This document shows, in pieces, positions 17,621 to 29,279 of a DNA stretch of 64,000 nt; within the stretch, counting starts at the first letter, position 1; every line of letters starts with the position of its first letter. The DNA lies in assembly GCA_945861785.1 (NCBI GenBank), contig CAMAWD010000003.1, positions 124,001 through 188,000 on the forward strand. The letters are read 5' to 3'. The position numbers and the translations under genes are program-made. This DNA comes from Rhodoferax sp. OV413. Lineage in GTDB: Bacteria > Pseudomonadota > Gammaproteobacteria > Burkholderiales > Burkholderiaceae_C. The notes under the pieces were generated by a model. That model was not told the DNA's origin and searched no databases. It saw nothing but the letters and a program-made list of their open reading frames with translations.

Positions 17621-18349
17621 ATGCTCGATGTTTCCACCCGTACCCTGCGAGCTTTGATCGCCCTTGACGAGGCGCGCCATTTTTCGCTGGCGACCGAGCA
17701 TTGCAGCATTACCCAGTCGGCCCTGAGCCAGGCGATCGGCAAGCTTGAGCAGCAGATCGGCTTGCGCCTGGTCGATCGCGACCGGCGCCGGGTCAACTTC
17801 ACCGGTGAGGGCGAGCGGATGGTCGCCGCCGCTCGGCGGATGGTGCTGGAGTTGGACGAAATCAGCCACGACCTGCGCGAACACGCCGCGTTGCGCAAGG
17901 GCCGCGTCGTGATCGCGGCCCAACCCTCGCTGGCGGCGCATTGGCTACCTCCCACCATTACCCAGTTCAAGGCACTCTATCCCGGGGTGAGCGTAGGACT
18001 GTTCGATGCCGCGCCCGACCGGGCGCTGGAACTGGTGCGCCAGCGCTTGGCCGATGTGGCCCTGACTGCCAAGGGCCCGGGCATGGTGGGTTTGCAGCAC
18101 CGACTGCTGTTCCACGACCGTTTTGTGGTGGTCTGCCCACGGTCGCATCCACTTGGAAGACGCAAGGCGCTGACCCTGAAAGACCTGGCTGGCCACCCCT
18201 TCATCCGCCTCATCGGCACAAACTTGTCGCGCCCTATCTATCTGGTGTGGCCTTCGGCCGCGCAACTGAATCCGGCCATGCAGGCTTTTGTGGACCTGCT
18301 CAAGTACCCTCCTTCTCTGAAACCACTTGGAGAATCACTGATCAATTAG
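17621..18349 (+). CDS. LysR-family regulator with an internal deletion in the effector domain
   Basis: The N-terminal winged helix-turn-helix is complete (LRALIALDEARHFSLA, then TQSALSQAIGKLEQQIG, LRLVDRDRRRVNFTGEG). The effector domain starts normally (GRVVIAAQPSLAAHWLPP) but jumps from HPFIRLIGTN to LSRPIYLVWPSAAQ. Intact relatives have about 55-60 more residues there. The 242-residue product is short for a ~300-residue family and probably cannot fold its second lobe. It diverges from the monooxygenase/ABC operon, which it would be expected to regulate. The reading frame is open, so call it a shortened gene and probably non-functional. Confidence 0.75.
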   Translation: MLDVSTRTLRALIALDEARHFSLATEHCSITQSALSQAIGKLEQQIGLRLVDRDRRRVNFTGEGERMVAAARRMVLELDEISHDLREHAALRKGRVVIAAQPSLAAHWLPPTITQFKALYPGVSVGLFDAAPDRALELVRQRLADVALTAKGPGMVGLQHRLLFHDRFVVVCPRSHPLGRRKALTLKDLAGHPFIRLIGTNLSRPIYLVWPSAAQLNPAMQAFVDLLKYPPSLKPLGESLIN

Positions 18350-18389
18350 CCGCCAAGGCGAGCCATGACCCTGATCTTGTTGACAAGTG

Positions 18390-21068
<2,679 letters not shown>

Positions 21069-21097
21069 CTACGTTACTTGTAGCAGGGGTTACAGCA

Positions 21098-22204
21098 CTA
21101 GATGCGCATCGGCATCACAACGTACTTGAAGGTCGCGTTATCGGGAATGGTGAAAAGGGCAGAACTGTTGCCATCGGAAAGTTCCAGCTTCACCATTTCC
21201 TGCTCCATGTTGCTCAGCGCGTCGATCAGGTAGGTGACATTGAAACCAATCTCGATGCTGTCGCCGGCGTAGTCGATGTCGAGTTCATCGACAGCCTCTT
21301 CCTGCTCGGCATTGTTGGACGCAACACGCAGGGTTCCTGGCTCGATGTTCAATCGAACACCCTTGAACTTGTCGCTGGTCAGGATGGCTGTGCGCTGCAG
21401 CGTCGCGAGCAAAGCTACGCGACCCAGGGTGATGCTGTTCTTGTGGTTCTTGGGAATGACCCGGTTGTAGTCCGGGAACTTGCCTTCGACCAGCTTGGTC
21501 ACGAACTCCATGCCTTCGAAAGCAAATTTCGCCTGGTTGTTCGCAAACTGCATCTCGATGGCGCCTTCGGCATCGTTCAGCAAACGCTGCATTTCAATCA
21601 CCGTCTTGCGGGGAAGAATGACTTCCTGGCGCGGTACTTCCACATCGAGCAAGGCAGAAGCAAACGCCAGGCGGTGGCCGTCAGTTGCCACCAGGCTGAG
21701 TTGTTTGCCTTCGGCTACAAAAAGAATGCCGTTGAGGTAGTACCGGATGTCGTGCACCGCCATCGCAAACGACACCTGGCCGAGCAAATCCTTGAGTGTT
21801 TTTTGAGGAACACTGAAAGCCGGTCCGAAACCTGGTGATTCCTGAACCACCGGAAAATCTTCGGCGGGCATGGTCTGCAAGGTGAACTTGCTCTTGCCGC
21901 CCTTGAGGATCACCTTGTTCTGGCTTGATTCCAGAACCACAGACTGATCGGCCGGCATGGTGCGCAGGATGTCGATCAATTTGCGTGCCCCGACAGTGGT
22001 CGTGAAATCGCCCGTATCGCCACCAAGCTCGGCTGTCGTGCGGATCTGTATTTCGAGGTCGCTGGTAGTGAACTGCAACGAACTGCCGGTCTTGCGAATC
22101 AGCACGTTGGCAAGGATTGGCAGTGTGTGCCGACGTTCCACTATCCCCGACACAGACTGGAGCACCGACAGCATCTTGCCTTGAGTTGTTTTCATCACGA
22201 TCAT
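21098..22204 (-). CDS. dnaN: DNA polymerase III beta sliding clamp
   Basis: Ring-shaped processivity factor that tethers DNA polymerase III. 368 residues, normal for the family. It starts MIVMKTTQGKMLSVLQSVSG (the start could also be the Met at residue 4), contains RHTLPILANVLI, and ends MPMRI, as beta clamps characteristically do (E. coli ends MPMRL). It lies 262 bases downstream of dnaA on the same strand; the intervening DNA carries DnaA-box-like sequences. Confidence 0.98.
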   Translation of the reverse strand: MIVMKTTQGKMLSVLQSVSGIVERRHTLPILANVLIRKTGSSLQFTTSDLEIQIRTTAELGGDTGDFTTTVGARKLIDILRTMPADQSVVLESSQNKVILKGGKSKFTLQTMPAEDFPVVQESPGFGPAFSVPQKTLKDLLGQVSFAMAVHDIRYYLNGILFVAEGKQLSLVATDGHRLAFASALLDVEVPRQEVILPRKTVIEMQRLLNDAEGAIEMQFANNQAKFAFEGMEFVTKLVEGKFPDYNRVIPKNHKNSITLGRVALLATLQRTAILTSDKFKGVRLNIEPGTLRVASNNAEQEEAVDELDIDYAGDSIEIGFNVTYLIDALSNMEQEMVKLELSDGNSSALFTIPDNATFKYVVMPMRI

Positions 22205-22466
22205 GTCAACCTCTTCTTTAATTTCTCTAATTTAGATTAGTAGTAGTAGGTAAGGGCGGTGCGTCGCTGTGGACAGCGGCATTTTCCCCTTTTTTATCAA
22301 GCACTTGGAATGCCTTGAACGGTGTGGGTATCCGTGGTTGCCGAATGCTCGCCGAAGATGAACAACTTTTGGCATTCGACCAGCCCTGTGGACAAGTACC
22401 AGCTTGTTCGAAAACTATCCCCAGGTTTTGACGGGGCATGGCAGACTTCGGAAAGATCATGCTTGT
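22205..22466. other. dnaA-dnaN intergenic region, possible part of oriC
   Basis: 262 bases with TGTGGACAA at 22387-22395 (one mismatch from a DnaA box read on the minus strand), TGTGGACAG at 22268-22276 and CTATCCCCA at 22415-22423 as weaker matches. AT-rich tracts are present at 22215-22250 and 22282-22300. It may form the origin together with the region on the other side of dnaA. Confidence 0.5.
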
Positions 22467-23879
22467 TCAGCCCTTGAGCGTCTGTTCAAGCACATGGAGT
22501 TGCTGATTCAATTCGGTCAGTTGTTGGCGCTCACCGCCAATCTTCCGTACAGCGTGCAATACGGTCGTGTGATCCCGGCCACCGAACAATTCTCCAATTT
22601 CGGGCAGGCTCTTTTGGGTCAGTTCCTTGGCCAGGTACATCGCAATCTGCCGCGGGCGCGCGATGCTTGCCGGCCGCTTCTTGGAGTACATGTCGGCGAT
22701 CTTGATCTTGTAGTAGTCGGCAACCGTCTTTTGGATGTTCTCTACCGAGATCTGCCGATTCTGGATGGAGAGAAGGTCCCGAAGAGCTTCACGCGCCAGT
22801 TGTATCGATATCTCTTTTTGATTGAACCGTGAATAGGCGAGGATCTTGCGCAAGGCGCCTTCAAGTTCACGCACGTTCGACCGTACGTTCTTGGCAACGA
22901 AAAATGCCACTTCTTCAGGCATTTCGCTGTCCTCTGCCTTCGCCTTGTTGATCAGGATGGCAACGCGCATTTCCAGTTCGGGGGGTTCTATGGCAACGGT
23001 CAAGCCAGAGTCGAAACGTGAAACCAGACGCTCGTGAATATCTGCCAGGCCTTTGGGATAAGTGTCGCTGGTCATGACAATGTGGGACTTTTTTGCCAGC
23101 AGTGCTTCAAAGGCATTGAAGAACTCTTCCTGTGTGCGCTCCTTGTTTGCGAAGAACTGCACATCGTCGATCAACAACAGGTCAAGCGAATGGTAGTGGT
23201 CCTTGAATTCGTCAAAAGTCTTGCGTTGATAGGCTTTAACCACATCTGACACAAATTGTTCTGCGTGGATGTAGAGAACTTTCGCCAAAGGCCTGTTGGC
23301 CAGCAGCCGGTTTCCAATGGCATGCATCAGATGGGTTTTGCCCAATCCCACACCACCGTAGATGAACAACGGGTTGTACAGGTGCCCCGGCATGTCGGAC
23401 ACATGCATGGCGGCGGCTCTCGCCATGCGGTTTGCCGAGCCTTCGACCAGTGTGTCGAATGTGAGTGCTGAATTCAGCCTGTTGCGTTGCCCCTGCAGTA
23501 TTTTTTCCTCCACCAGATCGGGCGGTTCCTCAATTGCTTGCCGTTGCCCACCAGATGATGGAAAACCAGTACGTGGAAGGTTATCTCTGGGAGCAAGCGC
23601 TAACTCCAGAGGAATATTCTGGCCATAGATCTTTTCCAGCATGCCAGCGATGCGGCTGCTGTATTGAGCGCGAATCCAATCGAGTTTGAACCGGTTTCCG
23701 ACGTAGATGGTGACCTTGGAGAGGTCATCCGATACGATGGCGGACAATGGCTTGATCCAGGTATTGAACTGCTGCTCGGGCATTTCCTGGGCCAACTGTT
23801 CGATGCAGGCTTGCCATAGACTCTCACCTGCGCCAATACCCATTCCCTCGCCTCTGGCGCTTTGTTGTCCCTCAGCCAT
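22467..23879 (-). CDS. dnaA: Chromosomal replication initiator DnaA
   Basis: AAA+ protein that binds DnaA boxes and opens oriC. 470 residues. Domain I includes [21 protein letters not shown]. The AAA+ core has Walker [11 protein letters not shown], Walker [11 protein letters not shown] and sensor [10 protein letters not shown]. The domain IV DNA-binding signature is [15 protein letters not shown] near the C-terminus. It diverges from rpmH, with DnaA boxes in the 206-base gap, so it is probably autoregulated. Confidence 0.98.
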   Translation of the reverse strand: MAEGQQSARGEGMGIGAGESLWQACIEQLAQEMPEQQFNTWIKPLSAIVSDDLSKVTIYVGNRFKLDWIRAQYSSRIAGMLEKIYGQNIPLELALAPRDNLPRTGFPSSGGQRQAIEEPPDLVEEKILQGQRNRLNSALTFDTLVEGSANRMARAAAMHVSDMPGHLYNPLFIYGGVGLGKTHLMHAIGNRLLANRPLAKVLYIHAEQFVSDVVKAYQRKTFDEFKDHYHSLDLLLIDDVQFFANKERTQEEFFNAFEALLAKKSHIVMTSDTYPKGLADIHERLVSRFDSGLTVAIEPPELEMRVAILINKAKAEDSEMPEEVAFFVAKNVRSNVRELEGALRKILAYSRFNQKEISIQLAREALRDLLSIQNRQISVENIQKTVADYYKIKIADMYSKKRPASIARPRQIAMYLAKELTQKSLPEIGELFGGRDHTTVLHAVRKIGGERQQLTELNQQLHVLEQTLKG

Positions 23880-24085
23880 CTGTTCTTTCGGTTTCTGTGG
23901 ATATTTGTTTTTCAGGTGGCCTGAAATTGTACGTTATCAAGAATTTATCCACAATGTGGTTCGCGGTGACCAGCCGGGTGGAGACAGTTCTTGTGAACTC
24001 CCTTGATTCGCGTGCAACAGCTTGCCGGCATTGAAAAAAATGGCGATAATCGCCGGTTAACTTCAAAGCTTTCTAGGATTTCAAC
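23880..24085. other. dnaA-rpmH intergenic region with a DnaA box; candidate oriC or autoregulatory site
   Basis: A perfect consensus DnaA box TTATCCACA lies at 23945-23953, and a second box-like TGTGGATAT at about 23896-23904 in the opposite direction, with TTATCAAGA nearby. The divergent dnaA and rpmH promoters must also lie here. This gap and the dnaA-dnaN gap are the usual origin positions in betaproteobacteria. Confidence 0.6.
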
Positions 24086-24220
24086 ATGAAACGTACCTAC
24101 CAACCTTCCAAGATTCGCAGGGCACGTACCCATGGTTTCTTGGTTCGAATGAAAACCCGTGGTGGCCGCGCGGTGATCAATGCCCGCAGGGCCAAGGGTC
24201 GCAAACGCCTGGCAGTCTGA
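24086..24220 (+). CDS. rpmH: 50S ribosomal protein L34
   Basis: 44 residues starting [19 protein letters not shown] and ending AKGRKRLAV, with the highly basic family composition and exact family length. It is the first gene of the rpmH-rnpA-yidD-yidC-mnmE cluster, divergent from dnaA. Confidence 0.98.
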   Translation: MKRTYQPSKIRRARTHGFLVRMKTRGGRAVINARRAKGRKRLAV

Positions 24221-24225
24221 CCAAG

Positions 24226-24265
24226 AACGACCGCATTTATGACGACGGGTCATAACGCGGTCGTT
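24226..24265 (+). terminator. Hairpin between rpmH and rnpA
   Basis: AACGACCGC pairs with GCGGTCGTT (9 bp), and inside it ATGAC pairs with GTCAT. GTTGTTT follows. It probably acts as a partial terminator or processing site that keeps rnpA expression below that of rpmH. Confidence 0.6.
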
Positions 24266-24273
24266 GTTGTTTA

Positions 24274-24720
24274 GTGCTTCGCCTCAAGACGCGAAGCCAG
24301 TTCCAAGCCGTTCTGGCTGGCAACAAACTGGCAAGCAGTGCACATTTCGTTGTGCACCACCTCGCTGCGTACAGACCGGCATTCAATGCGGATTGCAACC
24401 CCGCTGAGGCTGACGGTCGCACGGCACTTTTTTCACGTTCCGATTTGTGGCTTGGCCCCTTGATTCCCAAGAGATGGGCCAAGCGCGCTGTCACAAGAAA
24501 TGCTATCAAGAGACAAATCTTCAACGTGGCCCGAGACTTCGAAACTGGCTTGCCTTTGGGTGCCTATGTCATACGTTTGCGTAGCGGCTTTGCCAAAAAG
24601 CAGTTCCCCAGTGCCAGCTCGGACCATCTGAAGCAAGCCGTGCGCGAGGAACTGTGCCAACTCATGGCCAAAGTGGTGCCACCCGGCGGTCATGCCCCCC
24701 AACCAGGTTTGCCCAAGTAA
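24274..24720 (+). CDS. rnpA: Ribonuclease P protein component
   Basis: Protein subunit of RNase P, which matures tRNA 5' ends. 148 residues from a GTG start. N-terminus MLRLKTRSQFQAVLAG (F-x-x-V/L pattern), central basic helix KRAVTRNAIKRQ corresponding to the RNR motif, and LPLGAYVIRLRSGF. The GTG is directly preceded by the intergenic hairpin. It ends one base before the yidD start. Confidence 0.95.
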   Translation: MLRLKTRSQFQAVLAGNKLASSAHFVVHHLAAYRPAFNADCNPAEADGRTALFSRSDLWLGPLIPKRWAKRAVTRNAIKRQIFNVARDFETGLPLGAYVIRLRSGFAKKQFPSASSDHLKQAVREELCQLMAKVVPPGGHAPQPGLPK

Positions 24721-24993
24721 ATGATCAAAGCCGTACTGATGGGTGCAGTGAAGATGTACCGCCTGCTGCTGAGCCCGTGGCTGGGCGCTGGGTGCCGTTT
24801 TGAGCCAAGTTGCTCGGCCTATGCATTGCAGGCACTGGACATGCACGGCGCAGGAACCGGCAGCTACCTGACCTTGGCGCGGCTCGCCCGTTGCCATCCC
24901 TGGTGCGAGGGCGGTTGCGATCCAGTACCCGTCGCGAAGCCAGAACTGTTTTCCAAGTTGCTAGCCAACTTTTCTCAAAAGAAACCCTCATGA
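24721..24993 (+). CDS. yidD: Membrane protein insertion efficiency factor YidD
   Basis: 90 residues: MIKAVLMGAVKMYRLLLSPW, then CRFEPSCSAYALQAL, with the conserved cysteine-serine pattern of the family. It helps YidC/Sec insert inner-membrane proteins. It starts immediately after the rnpA TAA and overlaps yidC by four bases (ATGA), as is normal for this operon. Confidence 0.96.
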   Translation: MIKAVLMGAVKMYRLLLSPWLGAGCRFEPSCSAYALQALDMHGAGTGSYLTLARLARCHPWCEGGCDPVPVAKPELFSKLLANFSQKKPS

Positions 24994-26717
24994 ATGATAT
25001 TCGTCGCACCATTTTGTGGGTGATATTCGGCTTCTCCATGGTGCTGTTGTGGGACCAATGGCAAGTTCACAATGGCAAGCAGGCCACCTTTTTCCCGAAC
25101 CCGGTTGGCAAGCCAGCCGCCACAGCTGGGCAACCAGCCGCTTCGGGCGCAAGTGCGGTGCCGGCAACCGGCGTGCCCGTGCCAGTCGTTCCAGTTGGAC
25201 AGGCCCCGTCAATCGTGCCAACAAGCCCAACGCCGGCCCTTGCCACACCGCGTGAACAAATCGTGGTGGCCACCGACGTTCTCAGGCTGACTTTTGACAG
25301 CGAAGGCGGGTCGTTGATTCGCACGGAGTTTCTCAAGTACAACGACATGCAGGACAAGGGCAAGAGCTTCGTACTGCTCGACGACAGCAAGGAGCGTGTC
25401 TATGTAGCCCAAACCGGAATGATCGGTAACACGGCAGGCGCGGTCTTTCCAACCCACAAGACCCCGATGAAGTTCACCGGCGCCAGGGAATTGAAGGCAG
25501 GCGAAAACGAGCTGCTGCTGAGTTTCGAGTCGCCGGAACTGGGTGGTGCCAAATTGGTGAAGACCTACACCCTGCGCCGTGGCGCCTATGACCTGGGTGT
25601 GAGGCATTCCGTGACCAATCAGGGTACAGCGCCACTCACCGCGCAGTTGTACTTCCAATTGGTGCGCGATGGCAACAAGCCACCGGGCGAATCATCCTTC
25701 TATTCGACCTTCACCGGCCCGGCGGTTTATACCGAAGCCAAGAAGTACCAGAAGGTCGAGTTTGCCGACATCAAGAAGAAAAATGCAGACTTCGAGGCGC
25801 AATCTTCCAACGGTTACGTTGCCATGGTGCAGCACTATTTTGCGAGTGCGTGGGTATTGCCCGATGGCATGAAGCGCAACCTGTCAATGGACGCGGTAGA
25901 CATCGGATCTTCAGTCGCTGATTGCTGTTACCGGGCAACCATGATCACCCCCCTGGATGCCATTGCGCCAGGCGGTACACAGAACGTGGAGGCGAAATTC
26001 TTCGCCGGGCCGCAGGAAGAGAAGGTTCTGGAGGCGCTTGCCCCAGGGCTCGAACTGGTCAAGGACTATGGCTGGTTGACCATTCTTGCCAAGCCGCTTT
26101 ACTGGCTTCTCGACAAGCTGCACAGTTACATCCTCAACTGGGGCTGGTCGATCGTGGGCCTGGTCCTGCTGCTCAAGATCGCGTTCTACTGGCTGAATGC
26201 CAAGGCCTATTCGAGCATGGCCAAGATGAAGGCGATCAATCCAAAAGTGATGGAGATGCGTGAACGCCTCAAGGACAATCCGCAGCAGATGCAGCAGGAG
26301 ATGATGAAGATCTACCGCGAGGAAAAGGTCAACCCGATGGGTGGTTGCTTCCCGATCATGGTCCAGATCCCGGTTTTCATCGCCCTGTACTGGGTGCTGT
26401 TGTCCAGCGTCGAAATGCGCAATGCGCCGTGGGTGCTCTGGATCCATGACCTGTCTTCGCCAGACCCGTACTACATCCTGCCAATCGTGATGACGCTGAC
26501 CACCATGTTGCAGACAGCCTTGAACCCTACCCCACCCGATCCAATGCAGGCCAAACTCATGTGGTTCATGCCGTTGATCTTTTCCGTGATGTTCTTCTTT
26601 TTCCCGGCCGGCCTGGTTCTCTACTGGATCACCAACAACATCCTTTCCATCGCCCAGCAATGGATCATCAATACACGCATGGGTGTGCCTCCCCAGTTCA
26701 ATTTGCCAAAGTTCTGA
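24990..26717 (+). CDS. yidC: Membrane protein insertase YidC
   Basis: Inner-membrane insertase, 575 residues. Starts [21 protein letters not shown] (first membrane segment). A long Ala/Pro-rich linker and the large periplasmic beta-supersandwich domain follow. The conserved C-terminal five-segment core includes [20 protein letters not shown] and [16 protein letters not shown] chose ATG 24990 over the longer frame from 24810 because that frame lies over yidD. Coupled to yidD by ATGA. Confidence 0.98.
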   Translation: MNDIRRTILWVIFGFSMVLLWDQWQVHNGKQATFFPNPVGKPAATAGQPAASGASAVPATGVPVPVVPVGQAPSIVPTSPTPALATPREQIVVATDVLRLTFDSEGGSLIRTEFLKYNDMQDKGKSFVLLDDSKERVYVAQTGMIGNTAGAVFPTHKTPMKFTGARELKAGENELLLSFESPELGGAKLVKTYTLRRGAYDLGVRHSVTNQGTAPLTAQLYFQLVRDGNKPPGESSFYSTFTGPAVYTEAKKYQKVEFADIKKKNADFEAQSSNGYVAMVQHYFASAWVLPDGMKRNLSMDAVDIGSSVADCCYRATMITPLDAIAPGGTQNVEAKFFAGPQEEKVLEALAPGLELVKDYGWLTILAKPLYWLLDKLHSYILNWGWSIVGLVLLLKIAFYWLNAKAYSSMAKMKAINPKVMEMRERLKDNPQQMQQEMMKIYREEKVNPMGGCFPIMVQIPVFIALYWVLLSSVEMRNAPWVLWIHDLSSPDPYYILPIVMTLTTMLQTALNPTPPDPMQAKLMWFMPLIFSVMFFFFPAGLVLYWITNNILSIAQQWIINTRMGVPPQFNLPKF

Positions 26718-26754
26718 CGCGAAGGGCTCCGCAGCGCCTACGGGAAACCGGCTG

Positions 26755-28176
26755 ATGTCGCCGCAACATGGAGACCCCATCGCGGCCATCGTGACGGCGC
26801 CAGGGCGCGGCGCGGTTGGCATTGTGCGGGTATCCGGCCCCGACCTCGCTCCGCTCATCCAGCGGGTATGCGGCCGTACCTTGCGTGCGCGGCAGGCCAC
26901 GTACCTGCCTTTTCTGGACCATGCTGGCGTGGCCATCGACCACGGGCTGGCGATCCACTTCCCAGCGCCGAATTCCTACACCGGCGAAGATGTGTTCGAA
27001 CTGCAGGGTCACGGTGGTGCGGTCGTGCTGCAGTTGCTCCTGCAACGTTGTCTCGAAGCTGGCGCCGACTTGCGCCTGCGACTGGCCCAACCCGGCGAAT
27101 TCACCCAGCGCGCGTTTTTGAACGACAAGATCGACCTGGCGCAGGCAGAGGCGATCGCCGACCTGATCGATGCCAGCACCGAGGCGGCGGTTCGCAGCGC
27201 GAACAGGTCCTTGTCGGGGGCGTTTTCTGCCGAGATCCACACCACACTGGCGGCCCTTACTGACGCGCGGATGCTGGTCGAGGCGACGTTGGACTTCCCG
27301 GAGGAAGAGATCGACATCCTCCAAAAAGCCGATCTGCGGGGGCGGTTGACGGCAATAGCCGGCACCCTGGTGAAAATTTTCCAGAACGCCCGCCAAGGCG
27401 CATTGTTGCGCGAAGGCATCAAGATCGTGATAGCCGGCCAGCCCAATGCAGGCAAGTCGTCACTGCTGAATGCATTGGCAGGCGCGGAACTGGCCATTGT
27501 GTCCCCGATCGCCGGCACCACGCGCGACAAGATCCAGCAGACCATCCAGATCGAGGGTGTCCCGGTGCATGTGATTGACACCGCCGGCCTCAGGGACAGT
27601 ACGGATGCAATCGAACAGTTGGGTGTGGCAAGGGCATGGGCGGAGATCGACACCGCCGATGCGATCGTTTTCTTGCACGACCTGTCGAGGCTGCTTGCGG
27701 CCGATAGCCAATCCTTGCATGCACAGGCCGAAACCCAGACTTACCTGGACGCGGATGCCGCGCTGGCAAACGCGTTTCAGTCGCGCCTGAAGTCGAAGGT
27801 TGCCGTGATCGATGTGTGGAACAAGAGTGACACCGTGGTTTTGGAACAGCGGCATCTTCAGCCAGACGGCATTCGTTTGTCGGCAAGAACCGGGCAAGGG
27901 CTGGACCAACTGCGGTCGGCCCTGTTGGAGGCTGTGGGATGGCAACCCGCGTCCGAGGGCAGCTACATGGCACGGGAGAGGCATTTGCAGGCCCTGGGCC
28001 GGGTTTCCGGGCATCTTGATCTTGCGTTATCGCAACTTGAAGCCCGCCCACCCGCGTTGGATTTGCTGGCCGAAGAACTGCGTTTGGCGCAAAATGCGTT
28101 GGCAGAGATCACCGGAGCCTTTGGAGCCGATGACCTTCTTGGTGTCATTTTTTCCAGATTCTGCATAGGAAAATAG
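26755..28176 (+). CDS. mnmE: tRNA uridine-5-carboxymethylaminomethyl modification GTPase MnmE
   Basis: With MnmG it modifies the wobble uridine of several tRNAs. 473 residues. The N-terminal THF-binding domain begins [22 protein letters not shown]. The G domain inserted in the helical domain has P-loop [15 protein letters not shown]2/G3 AGTTRDKI and DTAGLRD, and NKSD. The C-terminus is FCIGK, with the catalytic cysteine. Start at ATG 26755, 37 bases after yidC. The G4/G5 spacing is slightly long. Confidence 0.97.
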   Translation: MSPQHGDPIAAIVTAPGRGAVGIVRVSGPDLAPLIQRVCGRTLRARQATYLPFLDHAGVAIDHGLAIHFPAPNSYTGEDVFELQGHGGAVVLQLLLQRCLEAGADLRLRLAQPGEFTQRAFLNDKIDLAQAEAIADLIDASTEAAVRSANRSLSGAFSAEIHTTLAALTDARMLVEATLDFPEEEIDILQKADLRGRLTAIAGTLVKIFQNARQGALLREGIKIVIAGQPNAGKSSLLNALAGAELAIVSPIAGTTRDKIQQTIQIEGVPVHVIDTAGLRDSTDAIEQLGVARAWAEIDTADAIVFLHDLSRLLAADSQSLHAQAETQTYLDADAALANAFQSRLKSKVAVIDVWNKSDTVVLEQRHLQPDGIRLSARTGQGLDQLRSALLEAVGWQPASEGSYMARERHLQALGRVSGHLDLALSQLEARPPALDLLAEELRLAQNALAEITGAFGADDLLGVIFSRFCIGK

Positions 28177-28184
28177 GCGTCCCC

Positions 28185-28676
28185 ATGAGCACCCCGTTTG
28201 CGGCGCACGACAAGCCGGACATCAAAGCCTTGCTGGAGGCGGTGACGAGCAATCCCAACGACCCTACGTTGAGCCATATGCTGACGCCGGCGCAGTGGGC
28301 CGTGCTCAGTGGCTACATGCAGGCATCGGGTTTGGCGCCGGGGCAGATCCTCATCACACAAGGCGCCGAGGACCGCACGCTCTATTTCATCGAGTCCGGA
28401 ATGGTGACTGTGCATTTTGAGGATCCCAACGGCAAAATCCGGCTGGCGGCGGTTGGGGCAGGATCGGTGATTGGCGAGGGGGGGTTCTTTTCCTACATGG
28501 CACGCAGCGCAACAGTGCAGGCGGGCAGCGCGTGCAAGCTGTGGGCCCTGACACCGATGCGGTTCTCGGAGCTCTCCAACCGCCACCCCAATGTGGCGCT
28601 GGCCCTGGCAATGGCGCTCGGCGCAATCATGGCGAAACGCGTGGTCAGCAACCGGCGGCGCATCGCCGTCACGTGA
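28185..28676 (+). CDS. Cyclic-nucleotide-binding-domain protein
   Basis: 163 residues. A single CRP-type beta-roll: GLAPGQILITQGAEDRTLYF, ESGMVTVHFED, then a phosphate-binding-cassette-like GSVIGEGGFFSYMARSATVQA, then a C-terminal helix. No helix-turn-helix follows, so it is not a transcription factor on its own. It might act as a stand-alone sensor. Eight bases after mnmE on the same strand. Partner unknown. Confidence 0.8.
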   Translation: MSTPFAAHDKPDIKALLEAVTSNPNDPTLSHMLTPAQWAVLSGYMQASGLAPGQILITQGAEDRTLYFIESGMVTVHFEDPNGKIRLAAVGAGSVIGEGGFFSYMARSATVQAGSACKLWALTPMRFSELSNRHPNVALALAMALGAIMAKRVVSNRRRIAVT

Positions 28677-28698
28677 GGCGCCATTCGCCAGGCCGCAG

Positions 28699-29253
28699 TC
28701 AGTGCCCGGCGAAGTCCACCAGTGTGAAAAGAGGCAAGCCGGAGGATCGAAGTTTCGCCGACCCTCCCAATTCGGGCAGGTCCACGATGGCGGCGCCCTC
28801 CATCACTGTTGCGCCCAGTTTTTCGAGCAGCTTCTTGCCTGCCATCATCGTGCCACCGGTCGCTATCAGGTCGTCCATCAGCAAAACGCGACTGCCGCGC
28901 GCTACTGCATCCGTGTGCAGTTCGACGGTCGCGCTGCCGTATTCAAGCTCATAGGTTTCTTCTACGGTTGTGAACGGGAGTTTGCCCTTCTTGCGAATCG
29001 GAACAAAGCCGACATTGAGCTCATATGCCACGACGGAGCCGAGAATGAAGCCGCGGGCATCCAGCCCGGCGACGACGTCGGGTCGCATGCCAGCATCCAT
29101 GTAGCGGTGAACGAAAGCGTCGATCAGGACGCGAAACACCTTGGCCTCCTGCAGCAGCGGCGTGATGTCCCGAAACTGGACGCCCGGCGCGGGCCAATCC
29201 GGCACCGTCCGGATATGGTTGCGCAGGTATTGGTTGACGCTCAGGTTTTGCAT
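28699..29253 (-). CDS. apt: Adenine phosphoribosyltransferase
   Basis: Salvages adenine to AMP using PRPP. 184 residues, family length. N-terminus [44 protein letters not shown], and the PRPP-binding motif [14 protein letters not shown]. Cytoplasmic. Convergent with the cyclic-nucleotide-binding gene and 26 bases after the antiporter gene, so possibly co-transcribed with it. Confidence 0.95.
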   Translation of the reverse strand: MQNLSVNQYLRNHIRTVPDWPAPGVQFRDITPLLQEAKVFRVLIDAFVHRYMDAGMRPDVVAGLDARGFILGSVVAYELNVGFVPIRKKGKLPFTTVEETYELEYGSATVELHTDAVARGSRVLLMDDLIATGGTMMAGKKLLEKLGATVMEGAAIVDLPELGGSAKLRSSGLPLFTLVDFAGH

Positions 29254-29279
29254 GATGTAACTTCAGACAGGCTGCGGGC

